A stretch of DNA of 64,000 nt from Palsa-506 sp963786975 (lineage in GTDB: Bacteria; Actinomycetota; Actinomycetes; Streptosporangiales; Streptosporangiaceae). The position numbers and the translations under genes were made by a program. Positions 25,992 through 35,218 of this stretch are shown here, piece after piece (the stretch's first letter is position 1; every line of letters starts with the position of its first letter). The notes under the pieces were generated by a model. That model was not told the DNA's origin and ran no database searches. It was given only the letters and a program-made list of their open reading frames with translations. The stretch lies in NCBI GenBank assembly GCA_963786975.1, contig CAWBBE010000001.1, positions 310,001-374,000 of the forward strand, given 5' to 3'.

Positions 25992-27306
25992 GCTGGCTCT
26001 CCGCGGTGGGCGTCCGGCGGCTGCGCGGCCTCCCGGCGCCGCCAGTCCTCGGGCAGCGTGACCTCCAGGACGTCGTCCACGGTGATCACGCCGATCATCT
26101 TGCGGCGGTCGTCCACGACCGGGATGGTGATCAGGTTGTAGTCGCTCATCAGCACCGCGACGTCGACCACGTCGGTGTCCGCGCCGACCCGCACCGGATC
26201 GTCGTCGTAGACGTCGCTGAGGCAGGCGGCCGGGTCCGCCTGCAGCAGGCTGACCAGCCGGGCGACACCGCACAGCCGGCCGCGCTCGTCGAGCGCGTGC
26301 ACGCTGGTCAGCGCCTCGGGCTGCAGGCTGGCCGACCGGCGCGACGGCGTCCAGCGCCTGCTGGACGGTGATATCGGCGGAAACGGCGAGGAAGTCGACG
26401 CCCATCAGGCCGCCGGCGCTGGTCGGGTTGAACCCCATCAGCGTCAGCACCTTGGTCCGCTGGCCGGGCGGCAGCAGGTCGAGCACGGGCTGGCGGCGGC
26501 GCTGCGGCAGCTCGGCGATGGCGTCCGCCGCGTCGTCGGCGCGCATCCGGGCCAGCACCTCGGCGATCTCGGTGTCGGTGCGGGCGCCGAGCAGCCGGGT
26601 CGCCAGATCCTCGTCGAGTTCCTCGAACACGTCCGCCTCGAGCTCGGGGTCGGCGTGCACCTGGCCGAGGATCTCGGTCTCCTCCTCCTTGGAGGCCTCC
26701 TCGAGCAGGTCGGCGATCTGGGCGGGCTTGAGCCGGCGGATGCGGGCGAACGGGCCGCGCAGCAGCGCGCTGCCGGAATGGCCGATCAGCGGCTCGAACT
26801 TGCGCCCATTCGCGGAACGGATGCTCGCCCGGCTCGCTGGCGGCCGGGCTGCCGAGGCCGAGGAACCGGCGCGCCCGGCGGCGGGTGTCCACCCCGCTCA
26901 GCACCCAGTCGCTGCCCCGCTGCTCCAGCTCCAGGTCGGCCGCCTTGATCAGGTGCGCGCGCTCCACGTCGATCAGCCGGTGCCCGAGCACGTCGGCGCG
27001 GAGCAGCACCTCCCCGTCGCGCCGCTCGAACCGGCGCAGGTCGAGCCGGGCGCTGGTCAGCTTCAGCACCTCGCCGTCGAACGAGCTGACCTGCTCGATC
27101 GGCACGTAGACCTCCCGGCCGCCAACGGTCGCGACCAGGCCGGTCACCAGCGGGAGCTCGGCGCCGCGCAGCCGCACGATGACGTCGGACAGCCGGCCGA
27201 GCGACTCGCCCCCCCGGTCGGTCAGCGGGCGCCGCAGCAAATCAGACAGGTGCAGCGTGCGCGCGCTGCCTGCCTGCGGGGCCGGCGCAGCCGGTGTGGT
27301 AGTCAT
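25988..27306 (-). CDS. PRC-barrel / MgtE N-domain / CBS protein, frameshifted
   Basis: About 440 residues after correction. Order: a PRC-barrel-like region (LLRRPLTDRGGESLGRLSDV and later VERAHLIKAADLELEQ), an MgtE-N superhelical domain (KPAQIADLLEEASKEEETEI, DPELEADVFEELDEDLATRL, MRADDAADAIAELPQRRR) and paired CBS domains ending VVDDRRKMIGVITVDDVLEV. The MgtE membrane domain is absent, so this is the cytosolic Mg-sensing and gating part of an MgtE channel without its pore. Single-base breaks lie near 26808 and 26335. It is coupled by GTGA to the Nramp-related transporter and probably controls it; this is inference. Confidence 0.85.
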
Positions 27307-27599
27307 GGCGCTGCCTCTCTGCTCGGGTAGCCCGGCGGCTTTCGCTCTCCCTTACCGGGCCAGCCGGTTTCTATCCGGCCAGCCTGCCACGACGCGTACC
27401 CCCGGTAACCGTGCCAGCCGCAGATGAACGGCGAGTTACGCAACTACCACCTGATCAGCCAGGGCGGCCCGGGCTCCGGCCGGCGGCCGGCCGCGCGGAT
27501 AGTCTTACTGCACCGAGGAGCTACACAGCCCCGAGCGTGACTTCGAGTGTTCATCGCAGTAGACAACTCTTGAGCGCGATCGAGCGGAGGACGCAGCGG

Positions 27600-29849
27600 G
27601 TGGCGATGCGCAGAGCGGGAAGTCTCCTCGACAGGCCCAGGGACCTGCCGGAGGGACTCGGTTACTCGATCAAGCGGCGCCTGCTCGGGCCACCGCTGGT
27701 CAACGAGGAACTCGGCGAGCAGCGGCTGTCCAAGCCGCTCGCGCTCGGCGTGCTGTCCCCGGACGGGATCTCCTCCTCCGCGTACGGCACCGAGGAAATC
27801 CTGATCGAGCTGATCAGGGGCGGCCTGGCCATCACCGCGTTCACGCTCATCCTGCCGCTGACCGGCGTCGTGCTGTTCGTGATGGCGCTCGTGGTGCTGT
27901 CCTACCGCGAGGTCGTCATGGTCTACACCAGGACCGGCGGCTCCTACGTGGTCGCGCGGGAGAACTTCGGCCCGAAATTCGCCCAGGTCGCCGCGGTCGC
28001 GCTGCTGATCGACTATGTGGTCACCGTGGCGGTGCAGATCGCCGGCGGCAGCGCCGCGGTGGCCTCCGCCATCCCGGCCCTGCAGCCGTACCTGCTGGAG
28101 ATGTCGGCGGCCGTCATCGGCCTCATCGCCTACCTGAACCTGCGCGGCCTGAAGGAAGCCGGGCGGACCTTCGCGATGCCGACCTACCTGTTCTCCGGCT
28201 CGGTCATCCTGATGATCGTGATCGGCCTCGGCCGCGAGGTGCTCGGCGACCTGCCGCACCGCCCGCCGGGCGGCCCCGGCACCTATTTCAGTGCCTACAG
28301 CCACACCGACGCGGCGCTGATCTCCTTCGCGATGATCTTCGTGCTGATGAAGTCGTTCGCCAACGGCGGGTCCTCGCTCACCGGCATCGAGGCGGTGTCG
28401 AACGCGGTCGGCGCGTTCCGCAGGCCCGAGGGGCGGAACGCGCGGCGGGTGCTGGTCATCGAGGGATGCATCCTGGCCTTCCTGGTGGCCGGCATCTCCT
28501 GGCTGGCGCACACCACGCACGCGACCCCGTATGTCAGCGGCGTCCCGACGGTGATCTCCCAGGAGGCCGGCCTCGTCTTCGGGCCCTCGCCGCCCGGCCG
28601 GGTGATGTTCTACTTCGTCCAGGCCGCGACCGCGCTGATCCTTTACACCGGCGGCAACACCAGCTTCAACGGCTTCCCGTTCCTGGCCAACTTCGTCGCC
28701 GAGGACGCGTTCCTGCCGCGCTGGCTGACGAAGCGGGGCCACCGGCTGGTGTTCTCCAACGGGATCTTCGTGCTGACCGGGCTGTCGCTCGCCCTGCTGC
28801 TCGCGGCCGGCTCCAGCGTCAACGCCCTGGTGCCGTTCTACGCGATCGGGGTGTTCACCGGGTTCTCCATCGCCGGCTTCGGCATGGCGAAGTATCACCG
28901 CACGCACAAGGAAGCCGGCTGGCGGCACAAGCTCGTCATCAACGCGTCGGCCGGGGTCACCACGGCAATCGTGGTCGCGATCTTCGCCATCACCAAGTTC
29001 ACCGAGGGCGCCTGGCTGGTCGTGATCGTGTTCCCGGTGCTCGTCGTCGTCCTCATCCGGCTCAACCGGGAGTACCGGATGGAGGCCCGGGTGCTGGAGC
29101 GGCTGGGCCGCCGGGAACGGCCGCCGGAGCCGCCGACCTACCCCCGCCGCACGGTCTACCTGTTCGTGGACGATTTCGACCTGGCGGCCCTCTCCGCGCT
29201 GCGGTACGCGCGCAGCCTGCGGCCGACCACGCTGCGCGCGGTGCACTTCGTGATCGACAGCATCCAGGCCGACACGCTGCGGCAGGACTGGGTCCGCGCG
29301 AACACGGGCATCGTGCTCGACTTCATCGACTGCCCGGACCGGCGGATCGCCAGGGCCGCCGGTGAGCTGGTCGCCGGCGAGGCCGCGATGCCCGGCGTCG
29401 GCGTAACCGCGATCCTGCCTCGGCGCAGCTACTCGCCGCTGCTCGGCCGGCTGCTGCACGACCGCACCGCTGACAAGATTTCCGGCGTGGTCAGCACGAT
29501 CCCGCACGCAGTCGCCACCATCGTCCCGTTCGACGTCCGCAGCAGGCTGGAAACCCTGCACGCGCGGCACACAGCGGCCGCGGAGCAGCGCGGGCCCGGC
29601 GGCCAGCCAGCGGAAAGCACTGGCGAAACGGGATCAGCGGCGCCAGCGCCGGCCGTGGCCGGACCCGGAGCCCGCGGCGCGCCCGGTGCGCGACCCGGCG
29701 GCGGCCGGGGAACCGGCAGGCGCCGGCCGGCCCGGGCACGACGGCCACCCGGCGCTCGCCGAAGAGCCAGCGCGCGGCGGCCGGCCAGCGGGTGCGGCCG
29801 GCCAGGACGCTGCCGCCCTGGCGCAGGCCGGCGGCCCGGACGCCGATGA
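27600..29849 (+). CDS. APC-family permease with cytosolic C-terminal domain
   Basis: An amino acid/polyamine/organocation superfamily transporter. After a 60-residue N-terminus (RLSKPLALGVLSPDGISSSA), there are 12 hydrophobic helices to about residue 490, then a soluble domain (RTVYLFVDDFDLAALSALRY to VVSTIPHAVATIVPF) resembling those on KUP/APC transporters. The substrate is unknown. The start GTG at 27600 is 9 nt from GGAGG; ATG 27606 is an alternative. The last ~80 residues before the stop are Arg/Pro-rich, unlike the preceding frame, so a frameshift near 29650 is likely. The true protein may end earlier or continue into the OB-fold frame. Confidence 0.85.
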   Translation: MAMRRAGSLLDRPRDLPEGLGYSIKRRLLGPPLVNEELGEQRLSKPLALGVLSPDGISSSAYGTEEILIELIRGGLAITAFTLILPLTGVVLFVMALVVLSYREVVMVYTRTGGSYVVARENFGPKFAQVAAVALLIDYVVTVAVQIAGGSAAVASAIPALQPYLLEMSAAVIGLIAYLNLRGLKEAGRTFAMPTYLFSGSVILMIVIGLGREVLGDLPHRPPGGPGTYFSAYSHTDAALISFAMIFVLMKSFANGGSSLTGIEAVSNAVGAFRRPEGRNARRVLVIEGCILAFLVAGISWLAHTTHATPYVSGVPTVISQEAGLVFGPSPPGRVMFYFVQAATALILYTGGNTSFNGFPFLANFVAEDAFLPRWLTKRGHRLVFSNGIFVLTGLSLALLLAAGSSVNALVPFYAIGVFTGFSIAGFGMAKYHRTHKEAGWRHKLVINASAGVTTAIVVAIFAITKFTEGAWLVVIVFPVLVVVLIRLNREYRMEARVLERLGRRERPPEPPTYPRRTVYLFVDDFDLAALSALRYARSLRPTTLRAVHFVIDSIQADTLRQDWVRANTGIVLDFIDCPDRRIARAAGELVAGEAAMPGVGVTAILPRRSYSPLLGRLLHDRTADKISGVVSTIPHAVATIVPFDVRSRLETLHARHTAAAEQRGPGGQPAESTGETGSAAPAPAVAGPGARGAPGARPGGGRGTGRRRPARARRPPGARRRASARRPASGCGRPGRCRPGAGRRPGRR

Positions 29850-30309
29850 AGCCGGCGCCGACGACGTTGAGGCCGGCGCCGACGCCGGGCCCGCGGTCGC
29901 CGGGACCGGCCTGGCGGTGTCCGCGGCCGACGCCTATGACCGGCCCGTCCCGCCAGCCGGCGGCGCCGCGATCGGCTCGCTGACCAAGCCGGGCCGGGCG
30001 GTGGTGGAAGGCCGCATCTTCGCGGTCGAGATCCGCCCGGTCGAGCGGAATACCGTGCTCGCCGCCGAGATCGCCGACTCGACCGGACAGCTCACCGCGC
30101 TGTTCTACGGCCGGTCGCACATACCCGGCCTGGAGTGCGGTGCCCGGGTCAGGTTCCGCGGGCAGGTGGGCCTGCGGGACGGCGGCCCGATCATGATCAA
30201 CCCTGCCTATGAGCTACTCGGGCACGGCAGCGCGAGTCCGCCGGGCCCGGCCGGGCAGGACGAAAGCAAGCCGCGGCGCGGCCGACGGCGCCCCGGCAAG
30301 GAGCGATGA
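29686..30309 (+). CDS. OB-fold nucleic-acid-binding domain protein, possibly fused to the permease
   Basis: The C-terminal ~80 residues form a single OB-fold (GRAVVEGRIFAVEIRPVERN, LTALFYGRSHIPGLECGARV, RFRGQVGLRDGGPIMINPAY), preceded by ~95 residues of Ala/Gly/Asp-rich linker and followed by a basic tail. A small OB-fold protein beside an APC permease is a conserved actinobacterial neighbourhood (Rv2694c/Rv2690c in M. tuberculosis). Here the frame overlaps the permease end by 164 bp, and no ribosome site marks the GTG at 29686. Either it is a separate gene with a later start or an in-frame C-terminal domain hidden by an indel. The stop overlaps the CDF gene (ATGA). Confidence 0.7.
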   Translation: MRDPAAAGEPAGAGRPGHDGHPALAEEPARGGRPAGAAGQDAAALAQAGGPDADEAGADDVEAGADAGPAVAGTGLAVSAADAYDRPVPPAGGAAIGSLTKPGRAVVEGRIFAVEIRPVERNTVLAAEIADSTGQLTALFYGRSHIPGLECGARVRFRGQVGLRDGGPIMINPAYELLGHGSASPPGPAGQDESKPRRGRRRPGKER

Positions 30310-31265
30310 CGCCGCAGCGCAAACCAGCACCCGGGCCGGCCGGGCACGCGCACGGGCACGGGCACGGGCACGGCCTGACCGCGACCGGACGGCACCGTCG
30401 CGCGCTGGCCGGCGTGCTCGGGCTGAGTACGCTGATCGCCGTCGCCGAGGTGGCCGGCGGCATCGTCACCGGCTCGCTGGTGCTGCTCGCCGACGCGGCG
30501 CACATGGCCGCGGACGCGGCGGGCATCGGGCTGTCCTTGCTGGCCGCTTACTTCGCCGCCAGGCCGGCCACCGCCCGGCGCACCTTCGGCAACGCGCGCG
30601 CCGAGATCCTGGCCGCGATGGTGAACGCGGTGCTGCTCTTCGGCATGGCCGCGTTCATCATCATCGAGGCCATCCGGCGGCTGATGTCGCCGTCAGCCGT
30701 GGAAAGCGGGCTGGTGGTGCTATTCGGCGTCATCGCCCTGGCCGCCAACGGCGCCTCGCTGCTGCTGCTCCGCCGCGGCCAGGCGGAGAGCCTCAACGTG
30801 CGCGGCGCGTTCCTTGAGGTGGCCTCGGACGCCATCGGCGCCGCGGCGGTCATCGTCACCGGGATCGTGATCGCCGTCACCGGCTTCACCCGGGCCGACC
30901 CGATCGCGTCGCTGGCGGTCGCGGCGCTGATCCTGCCACGGACCTGGCGGCTGCTGCGGGAGGCCATCGACGTGCTGCTTGAGGCGAGCCCGCGCGGCAT
31001 CGACCTGACCGAGGTCCGCCGCCACATGACCGGCCTCAGCGGCGTCCGCGGCGTGCATGAGCTGCACGCCTGGACGATCACGTCGGGGCTGCCGGTGCTT
31101 TCCGCGCACGTGGTGGTGGACGCGGAAATCCTGGCCGACGGCCGCAGCGGGGTCATGCTCGACCGGCTGCAGGACTGCCTGCGCGGGCATTTCGACGTGG
31201 ACCACTCCACCTTCCAGCTGGAACTGGCCGGCCACGCCGATCACGAGGACCCGATGCACGGCTAG
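30306..31265 (+). CDS. Cation diffusion facilitator family transporter (CzcD-like)
   Basis: A 319-residue Zn/Co/Cd proton antiporter of the plasma membrane with a His-rich N-terminus (HAHGHGHGHG), six transmembrane helices and a cytosolic ferredoxin-like C-terminal domain. TM2 has the metal-site DAAHMAADAAG (Asp and His present as in DxxxH...D). TM5 reads EVASDAIGA, so the usual His of HxxxD is Glu, which may shift metal preference, for example toward Mn or Fe. ATG overlaps the upstream stop, so it is translated with the OB-fold gene. The metal is not determinable from sequence. Confidence 0.9.
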   Translation: MTPQRKPAPGPAGHAHGHGHGHGLTATGRHRRALAGVLGLSTLIAVAEVAGGIVTGSLVLLADAAHMAADAAGIGLSLLAAYFAARPATARRTFGNARAEILAAMVNAVLLFGMAAFIIIEAIRRLMSPSAVESGLVVLFGVIALAANGASLLLLRRGQAESLNVRGAFLEVASDAIGAAAVIVTGIVIAVTGFTRADPIASLAVAALILPRTWRLLREAIDVLLEASPRGIDLTEVRRHMTGLSGVRGVHELHAWTITSGLPVLSAHVVVDAEILADGRSGVMLDRLQDCLRGHFDVDHSTFQLELAGHADHEDPMHG

Positions 31266-31339
31266 CGCAGCCCTTGCGCGCACTAAAGCTACTGGGTAGT
31301 AATGAAGCCAGGGCCGTCCTCACCACCCGTGGAGCCGCC

Positions 31340-32449
31340 GTGAGCACTTACGACCACTACGCCACCGCAGTCCCGCCCGGCACCTGGGACGTGCCTGCGG
31401 CCGGCGCTACCCGCTTCAACTGGGAATACGACAGCGGCCGGACCCGCCTGCTGGATCTGTACCAGCGCGGCAAGGACAAGCAGTGGGACGCCGCCAAGCG
31501 GATCGACTGGTCGATCCCGGTGAACCCGGCCAACGTGATGGAGCAGTCCGAGGAGCTCAACCCGATTTACGGCTCGCGGCAGTGGAACGTGCTGTCCCAG
31601 GCCGAGCGCGACGAGCTTGGCCATCACCTGTCCGCCTGGCTGTTCAGCCAGTTCCTGCACGGCGAGCAGGGGGCGCTGACGGTCGCGGCCCGGATCGTGG
31701 CATCCGTGCCGGACATGGACTCGAAGTTCTACGCGGCCACCCAGGCGATGGACGAGGCGCGGCACGTCGAGCTGTACGCCAGGTTCATGCGGGAGAAGGT
31801 GGGCCTCTACTACCCGGTTAACCCGGATCTGGCGAAACTGCTGGCCGACGCGCTCAGCGACTCCCGCTGGGACATGCCCTACCTCGGCATGCAGGTGCTG
31901 ATCGAGGGGCTGGCGCTGGCCGCTTTCGGCGTGCACCGGGACCTGTCCAACAATGCCCTGGTCACGCAGCTGCTCGCGTACGTGATGCAGGACGAGGCCC
32001 GGCACGTGGCATTCGGCCGGCTAGCCCTGCGCGACTATTACGCCGGGCTCACCTCGGCCGAGCTGGCGGACCGCGAGGAGTTCATCGTCGAGGGCTGCTA
32101 CCTGATGCGCAACCGGTTCCGGGCCCAGGAGGTCTGGGAGCGGATGGGCTTCGACGTCGCCGAATGCATGGAGTTCACCGAGCAGTCGCCGGTGCAGCAA
32201 GCGTTCCGGACCCTGCTGTTCTCCCGGATCGTGCCCTGCGTCAAGGACATCGGGCTGTGGGGGCCGAAGGTACGGCACGCCTACACCGACCTCGGCGTGA
32301 TCGACGCGGCCCAGACCGACCTGGAGGCGCTGATGCGGGACGACGAGCAGATCGCGGAGCGGGTCGACGAGCAGAGGTACGCGGCCGAGCTGGCCGCCCG
32401 CCGCGCCGAGGTCGATGCCGCCGTGGCCGGCGGAGCCAGCGCCAGCTGA
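31340..32449 (+). CDS. Ferritin-like diiron-carboxylate protein
   Basis: A 369-residue, mostly helical protein with the four-helix-bundle diiron ligand set: Glu in LHGEQGAL, ExxH in MDEARHVELY, Glu in VLIEGLAL and ExxH in QDEARHVAFG. Length and spacing suggest an oxidase or oxygenase of the ferritin-like superfamily rather than storage ferritin; substrate unknown. Start is taken at GTG 31340, with GGAG 5 nt upstream. It follows the CDF exporter by 75 bp in the same direction and converges on the GNAT gene. Confidence 0.85.
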   Translation: MSTYDHYATAVPPGTWDVPAAGATRFNWEYDSGRTRLLDLYQRGKDKQWDAAKRIDWSIPVNPANVMEQSEELNPIYGSRQWNVLSQAERDELGHHLSAWLFSQFLHGEQGALTVAARIVASVPDMDSKFYAATQAMDEARHVELYARFMREKVGLYYPVNPDLAKLLADALSDSRWDMPYLGMQVLIEGLALAAFGVHRDLSNNALVTQLLAYVMQDEARHVAFGRLALRDYYAGLTSAELADREEFIVEGCYLMRNRFRAQEVWERMGFDVAECMEFTEQSPVQQAFRTLLFSRIVPCVKDIGLWGPKVRHAYTDLGVIDAAQTDLEALMRDDEQIAERVDEQRYAAELAARRAEVDAAVAGGASAS

Positions 32450-32456
32450 GGCCGGC

Positions 32457-32909
32457 TCAGCGCGGCTGATAGCTGGCCGCGCGGAACGGCCAGGCGGCCG
32501 ACAGCCAGGCGCTGACCACCTGGTAGAGGGACGAGTCCAGGCCGGCCCGGTCGGCCCGGACCCACGATTCGACCAGGGCGTCGTGAGCTGGGTCCCGCGC
32601 TGGGTAGATGTACACGCAGCCGATGGTCTCGCCGCCGGGGATCTCGGTGACGGTGTAGGTGAAGCCGGTCCGGGCGGCGAAGTCGGCGGCGTGCCTCCGC
32701 AGGTCGGCGAGGTTGTCATCGGCGGACATCGCCGGGTCGGGCCAGCCACCGGAAAACCCGGGGGTGGCGCTGATGTGCTCGATGCTGGACATCCAGGCGG
32801 CGTAGTCCGCGGCGTTGTGCTGCGGTCCCAGCGGCTCAAGCCGGAACGGCGGCGCGACCAGCTCGGCCGGGACGTCGAAATCGGCGGGCACGAACGCGGT
32901 ATCGGCCAT
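32457..32909 (-). CDS. GNAT-family N-acetyltransferase
   Basis: A 150-residue protein with the pattern of actinobacterial GNAT proteins: FRLEPLGPQHNAADYAAWMS, IEHISATPGF, MSADDNLADLRRHAADFAAR and the beta4-beta5 region GETIGCVYIYPARDPAHDAL. The acetyl-CoA P-loop is weakly conserved, as is common in this subgroup. Substrate unknown. It lies convergent to the diiron gene with a 7-bp gap and is followed upstream by the FAD oxidoreductase on the same strand. Confidence 0.8.
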   Translation of the reverse strand: MADTAFVPADFDVPAELVAPPFRLEPLGPQHNAADYAAWMSSIEHISATPGFSGGWPDPAMSADDNLADLRRHAADFAARTGFTYTVTEIPGGETIGCVYIYPARDPAHDALVESWVRADRAGLDSSLYQVVSAWLSAAWPFRAASYQPR

Positions 32910-32951
32910 CCTGCGAGGCTAGCGCCCGCGCGCTGGCGCCGCTCGCAAGCT

Positions 32952-34376
32952 TTACGGCCGGCCCAGGTCGGCGAGCGCGGCCCGGGCGGCGCCGAGGCCG
33001 CACATGCCGTGCACGCCGCCGCCCGGCGGGGTAGACGCCGAGCACAGGTAGATGCCCGGCAGCGCCGTCCGGTACGGGTTCCACCGGGAGGCCGGCCGGA
33101 ACACGGTCTGGCGCAGCGTGCCGGCCCCGCTGTTGATGTCCCCGCCGACGTAGTTCGGGTTGTACCGCTCCATCTCCGCGGCGGTGCGCACGACCCGGGC
33201 CAGGATCAGGTCGCGGAAGCCGGGCGCGAACCGCTCGATCTGCGCTGCTATCCGGCCGGCCATGTCCACCGCCGAGCCGGACGGCACATGGCAGTAGGCC
33301 CACAGCGTGTGCTGGCCGGCCGGCGCGCGGGTCGGGTCGACCACGCCGGCCTGGGCGACCAGGCAGTACGGCCGGTCCGGGTGCCGTCCGGCGGTCACGT
33401 CCGCCTCGCTGCGGGCGACCTCGGCCAGCGTGCCGCCGAGATGGACGGTGCCTGCTTCCCGGCAGGCGGGCGCGGCCCACGGAACCGGGCCGTCCAGCGC
33501 GAAGTCGACCTTGCACACGCCCGGCCCGTAGCCGAACCGCTGCATGGCCCGCCGGTACCCGGGCGGCGTCCGGTCCCCGGCGAGCTGCAGGAACTGCCGC
33601 GGCGTGACGTCGAGCAGCACGGCGCGGGCGGGCGGCAGGTCGGCCAGCCGGCGGATCCAGCAGCCGGTCACCAGCTGGCCGTCGAGCGCCGCCAGCTCGC
33701 TGGTCAGGGCATCAGTGAGCCGCGCGCTGCCGCCTTCCACCACCGGCCATCCGGCGGAATGCGCCAGCAGCGCGAGGAGCAGCCCGAACCCGCCGGTGAC
33801 CGGCGCCGTCAGCGGCTGCATCGAATGCGCGGCCACGCCCGCCAGCAGCGCCCTGGCCTCCTCCGTCTTGAACCGCATGGCCAGCAGGGAAGCAGGCAGC
33901 AGGCCGCGCAGGCCGAACCGGGAGACGGCCACGGCGTGCTCGGGTACCGACCGCAGCGGGGCGAGGATGGCGGGCACGATCGCGCCGGAGTCGCGGACCA
34001 GCGGGCCCATCAGCCGCCGGTAGGCGTCCGCGTCGGCGCCGAGGCCGCCAGCGGTCTCGTCGACCGACCCGCTGACCGCCGCGGCCCGGCCGCCGTCCAG
34101 CGGATGGGCGAAGGCGACCTTCGGGGTCAGCAGCCGGACCCCGCGGGCGGCCAGGTCGGTGCCGAGGAAGAACGGGGACGCGGCGGCCAGCGGGTGCACG
34201 GCCGAGCAGACGTCATGGTGGAAGCCGGCCAGGGTAAGGTCCTCGGTCCGGCATCCCCCGCCCGGGGTGGCGGCGCCCTCGTAGACGTCCACCAGCAGCC
34301 CGGCCCTGGCCAGCGTGATGGCGGCCGCCAGCCCGTTCGGGCCGGACCCGACGACTACCGCGTCTGGTGCCCTCAC
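32952..34376 (-). CDS. FAD-dependent oxidoreductase, phytoene desaturase-like
   Basis: A 474-residue flavoprotein with the N-terminal dinucleotide-binding motif VVVGSGPNGLAAAITLARAG, the acidic end of strand 2 (VDVYEGAATPGGGCRTED) and the C-terminal FAD motif PPGGGVHGMCGLGAARAAL. It belongs to the amine oxidase/phytoene desaturase superfamily. No carotenoid genes are nearby, so the substrate is open. It starts with GTG overlapping the stop of the metallo-hydrolase (GTGA) and is the last gene of a three-gene coupled group that starts with a cyclic-nucleotide-binding protein. Confidence 0.88.
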   Translation of the reverse strand: MRAPDAVVVGSGPNGLAAAITLARAGLLVDVYEGAATPGGGCRTEDLTLAGFHHDVCSAVHPLAAASPFFLGTDLAARGVRLLTPKVAFAHPLDGGRAAAVSGSVDETAGGLGADADAYRRLMGPLVRDSGAIVPAILAPLRSVPEHAVAVSRFGLRGLLPASLLAMRFKTEEARALLAGVAAHSMQPLTAPVTGGFGLLLALLAHSAGWPVVEGGSARLTDALTSELAALDGQLVTGCWIRRLADLPPARAVLLDVTPRQFLQLAGDRTPPGYRRAMQRFGYGPGVCKVDFALDGPVPWAAPACREAGTVHLGGTLAEVARSEADVTAGRHPDRPYCLVAQAGVVDPTRAPAGQHTLWAYCHVPSGSAVDMAGRIAAQIERFAPGFRDLILARVVRTAAEMERYNPNYVGGDINSGAGTLRQTVFRPASRWNPYRTALPGIYLCSASTPPGGGVHGMCGLGAARAALADLGRP

Positions 34377-35215
34377 AGATCGAGTATCTCCCGCTCGGCC
34401 GCGACCGTGACCGGCACCGGGGATCCGGCCAGCCTGCGGCCGAGCTGGTCGAGCTCGTCATCGGTGCGCTCCGGCCGGTGGTGGAAGAGCAGGACGTGGC
34501 GGGCTCCGGCCCGGACGGCCAGCCCGACCGCGTAGTCGGCTGCCGCGTGGCCGAAGAACGCCTCCGCGGCCAGCTCGCCGGGCAGCAGGAACGCGTCGTG
34601 CAGCAGCACGTCCGCGCCGTCGGCCAGGGCCATCGCGGCGTCGTGGTACTCGCCCCACCCGTCCGGGCCCTGGCCGAGCACGGTCGGGCAGTGGTCCGGG
34701 ATGTAGGCGATCACCGACCGCCCGTCGCTGACCCGGTAGCCGAACGTCCGGCCGCCCTTATGCGGTACTTCCCGCGCCTCGACCGAGAACCGGGCCGCTT
34801 TCACGTACCCGGGCCGCACCGCGGCGAACTCCCACTGGCCCCGCAGCTCGCCGGGCGTGATCGGGAAATGCGGCGGCGACATGCCGCGGGCGAGCACCGA
34901 CTCGGCGGATGCCCCGTCCTCCTGCTCGGGCAGCAGCAGGGTCACCCGGGATCCCCCGGTATCCCCGCCGCGGAAGAACGGCAGCCCGTGCACATGGTCC
35001 CAGTGCAGGTGCGACAGCAGGACGACGCCCGCGTACGGCTGGCCGCCCAGCAGCGCGGTGACCCGGCGCAGGCCGGTGCCGGCATCGAGGACGAGCGTCG
35101 GTACCGTATCGCCGTCGTGCACGAGGGCCACGCAGGAGGTGTGGCCCCCGTAGCGGACGAACTCGACTCCCGGTGCCGGAGTCGACCCGCGCGCGCCGCA
35201 GATGTGCACGCGCAC
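34373..35215 (-). CDS. Metallo-beta-lactamase-fold hydrolase
   Basis: A 280-residue MBL-fold enzyme with the two-metal motif SHLHWDHVHG (HxHxDH), a later DHCP and ADVLLHDAF aspartate, and LLFHHRPERTDD. The N-terminal ICGARGSTPAPGVEFVRYGG resembles PhnP and cAMP-phosphodiesterase-like members, so a phosphodiesterase is plausible. Its position 3 bp after a cyclic-nucleotide-binding gene and its coupling to the FAD oxidoreductase fit a second-messenger role, but hydrolysis of cAMP is inference. The GTG at 35215 is the start; an inner GTG (35209) is possible. Confidence 0.87.
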   Translation of the reverse strand: MRVHICGARGSTPAPGVEFVRYGGHTSCVALVHDGDTVPTLVLDAGTGLRRVTALLGGQPYAGVVLLSHLHWDHVHGLPFFRGGDTGGSRVTLLLPEQEDGASAESVLARGMSPPHFPITPGELRGQWEFAAVRPGYVKAARFSVEAREVPHKGGRTFGYRVSDGRSVIAYIPDHCPTVLGQGPDGWGEYHDAAMALADGADVLLHDAFLLPGELAAEAFFGHAAADYAVGLAVRAGARHVLLFHHRPERTDDELDQLGRRLAGSPVPVTVAAEREILDL

Positions 35216-35218
35216 CGG

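Noticed and set aside
22000..27300. Riboswitch (M-box or Mn-sensing yybP-type) upstream of the Nramp and MgtE-like genes
   Set aside because: I could not recognise conserved core sequences of these classes in the gaps at 23657-24118 or 27307-27599.
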